Of a stretch of 64,000 nucleotides of DNA, positions 1 through 10,328 are shown piece by piece. A program made the position numbers and the translations under genes. The DNA comes from Ailanthus altissimus (lineage: Eukaryota > Streptophyta > Magnoliopsida > Sapindales > Simaroubaceae): contig OX327683.1 in assembly GCA_946807835.1 (NCBI GenBank), forward strand, positions 19,941,001 to 20,005,000. The letters are read 5' to 3'. A model generated the notes under the pieces. It had not been told where the DNA came from and did no database searches. It worked only from the letters and a program-made list of their open reading frames with translations. Every line of letters starts with the position of its first letter. Position 1 is the first letter of the stretch.

Positions 1-1824
1 ACTCAAGAGTGTCAAAATTCGTTTGAAAAATTAATTGGCCTCTTAACATCTGCTCCTATCATACAATCTCCTGACTGGTCTTTACCTTTTGAGCTCATGT
101 GTGATACTAGTGACTACGCTGTTAGTGTTGTATTGGGACAAAGAAAGGAAGGTAAATCCTGTGTAATTTATTACGCAAGTAGAACTTTAAACAATGCACA
201 AATGAATTACACAACAACTAAAAAAAACTACTTGCTGTAATATTTGCATTAGACAAATTTCGTTCTTACTTAATTGGTTCTTCAACAGTTGTATTTACTG
301 ACCATGCTGCTGTAAGGTACTTAATGTCAAAACAGGATGCAAAACCAAGACTGATTCGATGGATTCTATTGCTTCAAGAATTTATTATCACTATCAAGGA
401 TAAGAAGGAAGCTGAGAATGTTGTTGCAAATCACTTATCAAGACTCACACCAGATTCATCAACAGAAATAACACCTATTAATGATTCTTTTCCCGATGAA
501 TTTTTATTTTCTACTGTTACAATGCCTTAGTATGCTAATATTGTTAATTTTCTTGTAACATGAGAAATGCCACCTCAATGGAATGCTCAAGACAAAAGAA
601 AATTTTTAACTGAAGTGAGAAAATTTTATGGGGATGATCCTTATCTCTTCAAATATTGTCATGATCAAATATTTCGAAGATGCATACCCGACAATGAGGT
701 AAATAAAGTTATTGAATTTTGTCATTCTGAAGCATGTGAGGGACATTTCTCATCAAAGAAAACAGGTGCAAAAATCTTGCAGTGTAGATTTTATTGGTCC
801 ACTTTATTTAAAGATACACATGCATTTTGTATAACGTGTGAAAATTGTCAAAAGTTGGGATCAATTTTAAAATGAAACATGATGCCTTTGAACCCTATTC
901 TTGTTATTGAAATCTTTGATTGTTGAGGGATAGATTTCATGAGACCATTTTCGTTATCATTTGGATTTACGTATATCTTAGTTGCAGTAGATTATGTCTC
1001 AAAATGGATTAAGGCTATTCCATGTCGAAATAATGACCATAAAACAGTCATGAAATTTTTGAAAGAAAATATCTTAAGTGGATTTGAAATCCCTCGAGTC
1101 ATTATAAGTGATGGGGGTAAGCATTTTTGTAATAGACCATTTGAAACATTAGTGAAAAAATATGGTATTACTCATAAAGTTGCCACCCCTTATCATCCTC
1201 AGACAAGTGGACAAGTTGAATTAGCAAATAAGGAGATAAAACAAATTTTAGAAAAAACTGTAAACCCAAATCGTAAAGATTGATCTTTAAGACTAAATGA
1301 TGCACTATGGGCTTATAAATCTGCTTTTAAAATGTCATTGGGTATGTCTCCTTATAGGATAGTTTATGAAAAACCTTATCACTTACATGTGGAACTTGAG
1401 CATAAAGCCTATTGAGCTATTAAAACTTTCAATGAAAATCTTGATTCTGCTGGACACATACGTAAATTACAAATAAATGAACTTGAAGAATTGAGAAATG
1501 ATGCATATGAGAATTCAAAAATTCATAAAACTAAAATCAAAGCTTTTCATGATAAAAAAAATTCAGAGAAAAACATTTGACACTGGTCAGAAGGTTTTGC
1601 TTTATAATTCTCGACTTTACATATTCTCTAAAAAATTAAGATTAAGATGGAGTGGCCCTTTTATTGTGAAACATGTGTACCCTTATGGAATAATTGACAT
1701 TAAAAATCCTAAAAATGGGAATGTGTTTAAGGTAAATGGGCAAAGACTCAAGCCGTTTCTAGAAAATCAAGCTTTTCATGAAGAATTTACATCCCTGTCG
1801 GATTCTTGTTACGAGACCAATTAA
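1..1824 (+). pseudogene. Retrotransposon pol remnant: RNase H and integrase
   Basis: The first frame gives the RNase H start with its catalytic Asp (CDTSDYAVSVVLGQ, about 100-140). A frameshift in an A-run near 222-229 moves the reading frame to the one open at 324-530 (DHAAVRYL, then a diverged [10 protein letters not shown]). The piece at 567-875 holds the integrase zinc-binding His/His/Cys/Cys pattern, ending CITCENC. The piece at 939-1283 holds the catalytic core, with Asp in GIDFM just before it, Asp in IISDGG and Glu in SGQVELAN. The piece at 1498-1824 is the integrase C-terminal part, ending near NGQRLKPFLENQ. Stops near 239, 528, 875, 924, 1281 and 1414 and at least two frameshifts break it. 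It was once a normal polyprotein and is now decayed. Confidence 0.88.
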
Positions 1825-2035
1825 TTTTTGTTTTATATATTTACATATTTACATATATTTATTATTCTTCTAACATTTTTTTTATTTGCAGGTTAATTTA
1901 GTATTTTTGTTAAAGTTTTGATTTGCACCCCGGTTAAGTGGCGGATAATGGTACTCCGTGATATTTCAAGTCGGTTTTGTCAGTTTCCCATAATTATTGA
2001 TATCTTCTCTTCTTCCCCCTTTTCTAAAAAAAAAA

Positions 2036-2287
2036 ATGGACGACATTCTAAAAAATTTAAAAAAGCGTTTTCCCTCATTGCCTCAAAATTTTTTGAAGAA
2101 AATTTGCCAAGCAAGATGTGAAAGATTAAGGTTATTAATGATTATGAATATACCTGTTGATTTACGTTGGTTAATTGAAGCCAATGTTCGATTGACAGGT
2201 GAATTTTTAGACTCATTAATTTCTTACATGCCTGGCTTAGGTAAAAGCACTTTTGCAAAAAAAAAAAACGAAGACCAAAACGATTAA
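2036..2287 (+). CDS. Extra retrotransposon ORF, first part (unknown, basic end)
   Basis: An open frame starts at the ATG at 2036, just after an A-run, and gives a protein of about 83 residues. It is basic at the start (ILKNLKKRFPSL), helical-looking in the middle (RWLIEANVRLTGEFLDSL), and ends in a Lys-rich stretch written in a run of 12 A (2257-2268). After that run the frame closes within a few codons. The frame shifted by one base stays open into the next ORF, so the two were probably one protein, broken or joined by slippage at the A-run. It lies 210 bases after the end of pol, in the usual env-like position. The function is unknown. Confidence 0.45.
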   Translation: MDDILKNLKKRFPSLPQNFLKKICQARCERLRLLMIMNIPVDLRWLIEANVRLTGEFLDSLISYMPGLGKSTFAKKKNEDQND

Positions 2288-2289
2288 AC

Positions 2290-2589
2290 GTTTGTTACAA
2301 GTGTGCACATATGACTTGCAACACACGTTGCCGCACTTTAGCAATGGTGTCTGTAAATTGCGAAGATAAAATTAGGTTCATTAAGGATGGCCTGAGTAAG
2401 GAGTCTTTAGATGATATCTTATCGACTCTTGAGACGCATCCTAGTGAATATGTGCATATTGCACTTTATGAATTATGGGACATATTCCTAAAAGAACATG
2501 AGCGGTACAGTATCGAGAATCTGACTTTAAAAGACTATGTTTGTCAATTTATAAAAAAATTAGATGGGAAGCCTATCCTTGACCCATAG
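2290..2589 (+). CDS. Extra retrotransposon ORF, second part (Cys-rich, putative nucleic-acid binder)
   Basis: The frame is open from before 2290 to the stop at 2587-2589; its first ATG is at 2311. Just upstream of that ATG the same frame has the Cys-rich stretch CYKCAHMTCNTRC (2293-2331), with spacing C-x2-C-x4-C-x3-C, and a further Cys ten residues on. It is preceded by Lys/Arg-rich codons. The rest is acidic and helical-looking (SKESLDDILSTLE; YELWDIFLKEHERY). A basic patch followed by a small Cys cluster is typical of small nucleic-acid-binding proteins. The layout recalls the basic cysteine-rich proteins of some plant RNA viruses (carlavirus type), but this is a by-eye resemblance with different Cys spacing. 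Function unproven. Confidence 0.4.
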   Translation, partial: VCYKCAHMTCNTRCRTLAMVSVNCEDKIRFIKDGLSKESLDDILSTLETHPSEYVHIALYELWDIFLKEHERYSIENLTLKDYVCQFIKKLDGKPILDP

Positions 2590-2739
2590 AGGGCATTTAA
2601 GCCGTTACTAGACGTAAAACCAGAGAAAAATGTGAGCCACAATCACAACTACTTGTATATATTTATTATAGCTGTTATTTTTAAATGTTTCATTTCAAAC
2701 TCAAACGTCTTTTCAATAACCAATCACCTATGGTCCTTT

Positions 2740-2950
2740 TTGAAAATTTTATATTTTAAGCCGACAATTCATGTGACTTTTCTAGCTAACAAATTGAAAA
2801 TTGGTAAAAAGGTATTGAAAATTTTGTATTTCAAGCCAACAGCCCATGTGACTTAACTTTGCAACACATTTTGGCTCTATAAATACATTGCATTGTTTCT
2901 GCATCTTTGTACAAACTTAAAATCATTCAAGAGAGAGGGTGAGTGTAATC
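2740..2950 (+). promoter_or_regulatory. Putative internal promoter: 40-bp direct repeats, TATA box, leader
   Basis: Two imperfect 40-bp direct repeats (2740-2779 and 2815-2854, offset 75) begin TTGAAAATTTT and end CATGTGACTT. They are followed 24 bases later by a TATA box (TATAAATA, 2878-2885) and a 65-base stretch leading to the ATG at 2951. The spacing fits a plant pol II promoter with a transcription start near 2910. It is separate from the LTR promoter, so the LOG-like unit may have been expressed independently. Inference from motifs only. Confidence 0.45.
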
Positions 2951-3568
2951 ATGGAAGGATCATCAACTCGTAAATTCACAAAAATTTGTGTCTTTTGTGG
3001 ATTCAGCCCTGGAAAAACTAGTGAATTTGTAGAAGCAACAGAAACTCTCGGTAAAATGTTAGTCTTGGATTAATAGGATGTATGGCAACCGCTACACAAA
3101 ATAATGGCAGTTGAATTTTGGGTATCATACCGAAACCTCTAACTGTTGGAGACATTGTAGGAAAAATAATTAGTTATGAGTTACAGGTATCATCAATGCA
3201 TGAACGAATGTCTTTTATGCTTCGTAATGCTGATGCCTTCATAGCTCTACCTGAAGGTTTCAGAACATTAGAGGAAATTTTTTAAATTGTCTCATGGGCA
3301 CAATTGCAAATCTATAAAAAAACTCATTGGTTTGTTAAATGTTGATGGTTTTTATAATGGGTTATTATCTTTTTTTGACTATGCGATGAAAAAATAATTC
3401 ATTTCATCTACAACATGACGGATCCTCATTTCTGCTTCAACTGTTGATCAGTTTCTCGATGAACTACAAGCTTTTACACCTCTATCTGATCCAAGAATGA
3501 GTCAGATAGATTGGTATATTGATAACAGTGAAAAGAAACGCAAGATAGATTTGACGCTTCATCTGTAA
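2951..3568 (+). pseudogene. Captured LOG-like cytokinin phosphoribohydrolase, intronless and broken
   Basis: LOG enzymes release active cytokinin bases from riboside 5'-monophosphates. The start reads MEGSSTRKFTKICVFCG, matching the LOG N-terminus. Later pieces match in order: IIPKPLTVGD, SSMHERMSFMLRNADAFIAL, a diverged form of the PGGxGTxEE active motif (PEGFRTLEE), SWAQLQIYKK, NVDGFYNGLLSFFDY and a C-terminal DELQAFTPLSDP. Paired stops at 3071-3076, a stop at 3283-3285 and several frameshifts break it, and the GGGxxGLMG segment is missing. The Gly changes in the active motif suggest activity was lost or altered. Plant LOG genes normally have several introns; none is seen, so the copy probably came through RNA. 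It lies inside the Athila element, before its polypurine tract. Confidence 0.8.
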
Positions 3569-4961
3569 CCTATCTACTTCTATGTATTTTTAAGCATTTT
3601 GTGTGACTTGTTTTATTTTGTTGCAGGTTTAATTTCCTATAAAAGATGTTTCAGGTGATATCTTCTATACTTTACTCTTTCTATATTTTGACATTGAGGA
3701 CAATGTCTCAATCTAGTTGAGGGGGATAATTGATATATAATGTTAGTGTTAATTATTTTATTTTATTATTGTTATCACTTTCGTTTACTAAAAAAAAAAA
3801 ATTTATCATGAATGGTGTGAGTAAAATGTTCATTTATGTATTCTTGAGACGCATTCTAGTTCTAGAAAGGCAGAGTAAAGAGTACATTATAAACTTATGA
3901 AACACATTCTAATTGGTTTATTTTTAATGCATTTTATGTATAATTGTTTGTTACTTAAGTTTTTGGTAACTCTTGTGTAAATAAATTTGCTTTGCTATCG
4001 ATGTATGATTTCAAAATTGCTTAGTTTAAATCACTTTTTCTATCTAGGTTACTAAAGAATAGCTTCCAAAATTATTTCTTGAGAACAATACTAAGTCTTG
4101 TGATAAGATGGATGATTCAATATATATAGCCAAGAGAATTTTTATGTTTAAGTATACATATTATTTTCTAAACTCACATATCTTTTATGAGTGAGTGGAG
4201 AGGTTTGAGATAGCAGCTTATGAACTTTCATTGATCTTTTGAAATGGTTAATTTTTGTTTGGAATGACATTATTTGGGATAATGAATGATTTGGTTGCTT
4301 AGCTGGAGAAAAAAAAATGGAAAAGTATTATGGTGATAAATTGCTCTTATTTTATAATGATTCTTTATGTCTCTAAAAATAAATTAAAAAAACAAAAAAA
4401 TATATATAGATTATTAAAAAAAAGAGAGAAAATGAGTCAATTCAGTTCAATAAAGTCTCCATTCAATTTAGAAGACTAAAGTCATTAGGAAGCAATCTTA
4501 TCACCAGACTCTGTATTAATAAGATTCGCATAAAATAATAAAGTCTTGAAGCTAGCAAGTGACAATAATGGTTTGACTCTAAATAATTGATTTTTCTATC
4601 TTTAGATCAATGTTAGTTTGTTCGTCTGTCCCTAAATATAACTTTTTCTTGAACAATTATCTTTTTCCAACTCCACGAGTGAAATCCTAAGCCATTAAAC
4701 AAGTTATTCACCTTTGAGGATATGGAGTTGAGGCTTTTACTTGAAAATTTTTTAAGGCTATAAATGTTGTAGTTTGTGGTAAGAAGGATTTAGCTTAATT
4801 CACACACACACACACACACACAAATTTGGAAGTTATGATTGAAATAACCTTTATAGCGATTGTGATCTTGAACTGACGTTTTATTTGAAATACTTAGGTA
4901 GTATTCAAATTTTATTTATGCTAGAATTGTTAGGGACTAGCAATAAGCCAGTTGGGGGGTG
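3569..4961 (+). other. Athila 3' internal non-coding region
   Basis: No convincing coding sequence. It contains ACATTGAGGACAATGTCTC (3690-3708) followed by GTTGAGGGGGAT (3717-3728), a block commonly seen downstream of pol in plant Ty3/gypsy elements. It also has a (CA)11 microsatellite at 4801-4822 and the final polypurine tract at 4951-4959. Confidence 0.6.
4801..4822. repeat. (CA)11 microsatellite
   Basis: Perfect CA dinucleotide run inside the retrotransposon 3' region. Confidence 0.95.
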
Positions 4962-7363
4962 TGATGAACACTTGAAATTACATATTTAATAAAAGTTTTA
5001 CATCATTGTTTTGTATTACTAGTGTATTTAATTTTCTTAACTTAAGTATGTTTACAATATTGTACTTAATTATCTTTTAACTGTTTTGTGGTAGATTCGG
5101 TAAAATGGGTATAACTTTCTACTTAAAGATCTAATTGGAGTGATTCTTGATCTTGTAAAGAGCTGACTCAATGGGCTAATATATTATATTTCACAAAGCA
5201 TTTGAAATTCGAGTGTTTAGAGGGTGAAAATAGCCTAGAATAGAACTGATCTGTAGTACAGGCCCAGTTTGAACAGTCATCAGTATTTGGTCCATAACTA
5301 TAGAAATACGTATCTAATACATATGAGACAACTCAATTTGGAAATATAAGAGACTTATCTACAACTTTTATGTTTTGAATGACAGCTAATTCGGATCACA
5401 TCAATTCCAAATTTGATAATCAAGTGGGTGCCCTAGTGATAATCAATACAAATTATTTTGCCACCATTCTTGACTTTCATCATCCAAGTGATTCCCTCCA
5501 AATTTGTCTCGATTTATCCATATTTTTCTATAAATAGGTGGCTTATTTATGCCTAAAGGATGTAATTAGAAAGTTAGAATTTAGTTCAAAATACTCGTCC
5601 TTTGTATCCATTTCTTTGTAATATTATTTCTCTTGTTTACTATTAAATCATGTTATTTCTTCTTCCATTTCTTTTCTTTTTCTTTAGTTTTATTATGTCC
5701 AAATAATTTTCTTTAAGCTAAGGTAAAAGGGTGAAGCTCTTGGTAAGGTAATAAGATATGTTTAATATTTATTCATAATTTTTGTTGGAAAATTGGTGAT
5801 TCAACAATCTTGGTTGGACAAGAATTAAGATGGATACCAAAGTGGAGAGTCACAAGAAGTCAAGAACGTGTGGGACACGTATAGAGAAGTCTAGGACCTA
5901 TGGGACACGAAAGGGGAAGTGAAACGGGACTCTAAGACTCGAAGGAAAAGAAGAAATCACAGGGAGCTGACCAGCGCCGCGGCGCTGAAAGCGAGAAGAG
6001 CCAGTGCCGCAGCGCCCAGGGACGAGCGCCGCGGCGCCAGAACGGGTGAAAAAGTCTATTTTAGTTTGGGATTTTAAGTTTTGGACTTCCAAAACAAGTG
6101 GACTCTTACTCCAACAAGGAATAGGGTTTGTAGACACGAAATACACCCTATATAAACAATTGTAAACCCTTATTTAAGATTAAGCATCTAAGGTTTCAAG
6201 ATGTAACCATAAGAGAGAATAGAGGAGCTAGGTAGGCACTAAGTGCGTGGTGCACTAGGGTGTAACCTTTGGGGGTGTTTTCTTTTTTAAGTTCTTTGAG
6301 TGAATAAAAGAGAAACATCATAGATTCTTTTGGCTTAGATGCTCAGGCTATTCTTGTGTTTCTTGTAAAAATATTTTATGAGGAGATACGAAGAGGTCTT
6401 AGGGAGTCATAATGATCAAGGGTAGATGCTTAGAGGTCTCTATGGGGGATACTAAGGGGTCTTGTGGGATCATTGATGATGTAAGAAGATACTTTGTGAT
6501 CTATTTCAATAGTAAGAAGCTGGATCATAGATCCTCCGTGGACGTAGGCAATTTGGGCAGAACCACGTATATCTTGTGTCTTGTGATTTGTTTGTTTTCT
6601 TTATCTTTATTGGTGTGTTAATCTTATGTGTTCATGCTTATGGTGTAAGTTATCATTTTTCACTGCGCATAGGGTATCAAGATTGTGACTTAGTTGATAT
6701 CATTGGGGTGCCAAATTAAAGTGCATGGCGTGATATCCGCAACAAATTTAATGCTTCATTCTTAAGTTACGCAAGTTTATATATGATGTATTTATTTTGT
6801 TTGTAGAATTAATACACTTTCTTCTAAAGTGGTGATTCTTGATTTATTATTGACAAACCTTATACTTGGCACAATAAATTTTTGAAACCATTTATAAGAT
6901 TTGGTGTATATAGCTTTTCTTGTAAAGTGGGAGTCTTGATTTATTGTAGACAAATATAAAGATTGACATAATAAATACTTGAACCCATTTATAAGATTTA
7001 GTGTATAATAATTGATAGAAATAAATACTAATCAATATATAAATGATGATGAACTTTAATTGTTATATTTTTCGGTTGGAACCTCCTTTGTGTGAGGATT
7101 CCAATTGAGTTATAAAAAAATAATTTAAATATATTCTTACTTCTTATGCCAAGAGTGAATCCCCATAACCTTATCTTTTTATTTGAATTGGTTAATTGAA
7201 TTAATATTTGCAAACATCTTATGCTGCATTAATTATCTTGAAAGTGTTTATAATTTGTAATTTTAATTCTACTTTCATGTGGATCGACCCCATTCTCATC
7301 GAATTATTTATTACTTCTATAATCTTGTACTTGATAATAAACTCCTATATTCTGGACGTGTCA
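4962..7363 (+). repeat. Athila-type 3' LTR, interrupted
   Basis: The LTR starts TGATGAACACTTG after the purine tract and ends GACGTGTCA. Without the inserted solo LTR (5783-6744) it is about 1.43 kb, the same as the reverse-oriented copy at 51274-55427, which aligns along its whole length. A TATA box (CTATAAATAGG, 5529-5539) marks the LTR promoter. The two halves of the aligned copy confirm that sequence on both sides of the insertion belongs to one LTR. Confidence 0.85.
5783..6744 (+). mobile_element. Solo LTR (copia-like family) inside the Athila LTR
   Basis: This 962-bp unit starts TGTTGGAAAATTGG and ends GATATCCGCAACA. It is the same LTR family as the two minus-strand LTRs of the element at 29934-33383. 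The flanks (ATTTT before; AATTT, or ATTTA if shifted one base, after) are a plausible slightly altered target duplication. It holds a TATA box (CTATATAAAC, about 6149) and a GC-rich palindromic block at 5963-6045. No internal region remains, as expected after LTR-LTR recombination. Confidence 0.85.
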
Positions 7364-7560
7364 ATAAGCTAGTCAAACTTGGTGAAGTTAATGTAGGCTT
7401 GCATGGAACTAAAGCACTATAATTTTATCCTACGTTTATTTATGATTGTTTACCTCTTGTTATTGATCGATCGTCTCGAGGATCTACAGGCCAATTACAT
7501 GCACTAAATCATAAATACAAATCAAGCCCATTAAATGCATCAATAAATGGTCATTGCGGT

Positions 7561-7877
7561 TAGGGGTGGGCATCGGTTCGGTTTAACTGAAAATCGAACT
7601 AAATTAAACAGAACTAAATTTTAGTTCGATTAAGTTTAGGGTTTGATTCAAATTTAGTTTATTTTATTTGAAATCAATCAGTTTGATTTTTTTTTTTTTT
7701 TTTGTGGTTCAAATCGAAAAAAATACACTAAAAATTTTAAAATAATAAAAAATCAAACCAAACCGAACCAGTTCTATTCTAAGGGGGTATAATTGATCAG
7801 TTTTAATAAGTTAGAATCGATCGATTTCGGTTCAGTTCAAGTCTAAATCAAACTGAAACCAATTTTACCCGAGCTTA
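7561..7877. mobile_element. Small hAT-like non-autonomous element
   Basis: It starts TAGGGGTGGGCATCGGTTCGG, a common start of plant hAT-like non-autonomous elements, and is filled with GGTTCG/CGAACC-type sequence. The flanking 8-mers ATTGCGGT (7553-7560) and ATCGCGGT (7878-7885) match at 7 of 8 bases, the target duplication length of hAT elements. The right terminal repeat is badly decayed. No coding sequence. Confidence 0.5.
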
Positions 7878-7885
7878 ATCGCGGT

Positions 7886-8811
7886 CTAGTACTAACAAGA
7901 CCAATCATTGTTTTTTCTTTAAAATACAAATCTAACTCATTAGTTAAAGGCAATTCAAAATCCAAGATCAACAAATGCAATAATGAATTTATAAAAAACG
8001 ACTTCATTTTTTTTATAGATAATCAATTATTTCTCAAATTCCAAGGGTGTTAAAGTGAAAATTATAAATGTTGGTATTTGAGAGTGTATTTTAAATAAAT
8101 AAATGTTAAATCAAGTGTAAAAGTAGAGAAAAATGGATGAGAAGAGAAAGAAATATAGAGGGAAAACGCCTAAGCCATTGGAGGCTTAAGCGCCGCGAAG
8201 TTGGACCAAGAGCACCCGCGGGGCTTAGAATAAGGGCCACGACATCCAAAGCTGAAAAAGTGACTATTTAAAGAGTCATCTATCCCTTTCAATTGATGTA
8301 GCATTTTAAAAATGTGTTGTGTCTCCTCAAAAAGCACCTACAATTTTATAAATACTGCAGACACATTTAAATTAATAAATTTATTTTTCTTCTCAATATT
8401 TTCAAAGTAAAATATTTATAGTCTAAAAAATATATATTTAATGTGTACTTTATATTTTTTATTAAATTCTAAAATTATCCTACTATTTAATACTTTTGCA
8501 CACTTAATTATCATTAATAATGAAATAAAAATAATTTAAAAACAGTACTAATCACGCTTTAATTTCTTTCATTCAAATTCGTATTCTTGTGTAATATCTC
8601 ATGTACAGAACACGTTTTACAACAATAAATGGATTAACACGGTCGCGTTTGTATAAAAGATTGCTCTTGTATCTAATTTTGAAGCACGTGTTTATTATGC
8701 ACTTGTAATTTTTTTCACCGCAAAACTAATGTTTTTACTTGGTAACAATGATGACAACCCTCTAAATTCAACACCTCAACGTTGAAAGTACATAGAGAAT
8801 GCCTTGCAGGT
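7886..8811. other. AT-rich spacer, nothing recognised
   Basis: There is no ORF of note. A short GC-richer patch at 8165-8240 contains an inverted repeat (CCTAAGCC / GGCTTAAG) and CCGCGG-like words similar in style to the LTR GC blocks, but no alignable repeat was seen. Confidence 0.4.
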
Positions 8812-8819
8812 TGGGAGTC

Positions 8820-10328
8820 GGGGTGGGCAAATTGGGATTAGGATGAGTTTAGGATAGAATTCAATCGGTTTCGTATTTTGTTAAGGATACCAAAATTTGT
8901 TTCGATCGTAATAGATTTTGGAATGGAACATATCTCCACCCAAATAGAGACGGGATGATTTAAGACATGGACCATGTCTTTAATTGGTTTAGTTTTAAAT
9001 TTTTGACTTAAAATTTTTGGATTTATTTCCTACTTATTTTAAATTTGTATTTTTTATTCAAAAATTTAGTATTGAAATTTTTTTAGATTTAATAATTTTT
9101 ATTATTGATTTCTTATTTCATTAATATAATTCTTATTTTAATTTTAATTTTAATTTTAATTTTTAATTACGTAAAATATTATAATTTTAATTTCAATTAC
9201 GTTAAATATTTTAATTTCAAATTCAATTGCGTTAAATATTATAATTTTAATTCAACTAAGTTAAATGTTATAATTCAGATCCCAATTTTAATTTATATTA
9301 CATAAAATATTATAATTTTAAATTGATAAATTTAATTTCAATTACGTTAAATATTATAATTTTAATTACGTTAAGTATTATAATTCTAATTCTAATTTTA
9401 ATTTCAATTACGTTAAATGTTATCATTCTATTTCTAATTTCAATTCCAATTCTAATTTCAATTATGTTAAGTGTTATAATTTAAATTTCAGTTTCAATTG
9501 TGTTAAATGTTATAATCCAATTGTAATTTTAATTTCAACTACATTAAATATTATAATTTTAAATCTAATTTTAATTTTTACTATGTTAAATATTATAATT
9601 ACAAATCACACATCCAAATTTATATTTAATTATGTTAAATATTATAATTTTAATTTTAATTTTAAATTCAATTAAGTTAAATATTGTAATTTCGATTTCA
9701 ATTCAAATTTTAATAACATTAAATTTTATAATTCTAAATCATAAATTTAATTTCAATTTTAATTACGTTAAATATTATAATTTTAATTCTAATTTCAATT
9801 ACGCTAAATATTATATTACAAATTCAATTTTAATTTCAACTAAGTTAAATATTATAATTTCGACTCCAATTATAATCCAAATTTTATTTTAATTTTAATT
9901 ATGTTAAATAATATAATTTTAAATCTAATTTTAATTTCAATTACATTAAATATTGTAATTCTAAATCTAATTCAATATTAATAATTTAATTAGTCTTCAA
10001 TATCAATTTACTTAAATAAAGTCATGAATACAAACTAAGATGAAATAATTTTTTTTTAAAAAGTTTATAATATATTAATTAACTTGTAGATTTATTAAAA
10101 AATACATTAAATTAACTTACAATTTATGAATTAACTAATCAAATTTAGTTTTTAATTTTTTTTTTTAAAATGTTAAGATAAAAAAAATTTGGATCCAAAG
10201 TAAAAAATATTCAAAGACATTCGAATCTCTCATTTTCCATCTAAACACCCTCCATCCATTTCTCATCTGAACATGTCCTAACCCTCCATCCCGTTTCGTA
10301 AATTTTGGAACGTGATGCCCACCCTAGG
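8820..10328. mobile_element. hAT-like non-autonomous element, 1.5 kb, with AT minisatellite core
   Basis: The left end reads GGGGTGGGCAAATTGG and the right end ATGCCCACCCTAGG, giving inverted ends GGGTGGGCA. Exact 8-bp direct repeats TGGGAGTC flank it (8812-8819 and 10329-10336), the hAT target duplication length. The interior has no transposase; about 0.9 kb is an AT-rich tandem array. Its right end is about 350 bases beyond the HESO1 stop codon. Confidence 0.75.
9119..9990. repeat. AT-rich minisatellite (ATTACGTTAAATATTATAATTTTAATT type)
   Basis: About twenty degenerate copies of a unit containing TACGTTAAATATTATAATTT, spaced irregularly about 35-60 bases apart and separated by TTTTAATT/TTTCAATT runs. 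The open frames here are only low-complexity Asn/Ile/Phe strings and are not genes. Confidence 0.85.

Larger units (their letters stand above)
1..7363 (+). mobile_element. Athila-type Ty3/gypsy retrotransposon, 3' part (left end outside window)
   Basis: The order RNase H, integrase, long non-pol region, polypurine tract and 3' LTR reads on the plus strand. The integrase and the end of pol resemble the plant Athila lineage by eye. Pol ends near 1824. The region from 2036 to 3568 holds extra ORFs where Athila relatives often carry an env-like ORF. A purine tract (4951-4959, GTTGGGGGG) sits directly before the LTR start at 4962. The 3' LTR ends TGTCA at 7363 and is interrupted by an unrelated solo LTR. 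The 5' LTR, gag and RT lie left of the window, so a target duplication cannot be checked. The coding part has stops and frameshifts, so this copy cannot move on its own. Confidence 0.85.

Noticed and set aside
3716..3740. GTTGAGGGGGAT as the polypurine tract and 3' LTR start
   Set aside because: The independent solo LTR copy aligns only from 4962 onward, and a second purine tract lies directly before that point.
9105..9892. Open frames of 66 and 86 codons (plus strand)
   Set aside because: They are low-complexity Asn/Ile/Phe strings produced by the AT minisatellite.
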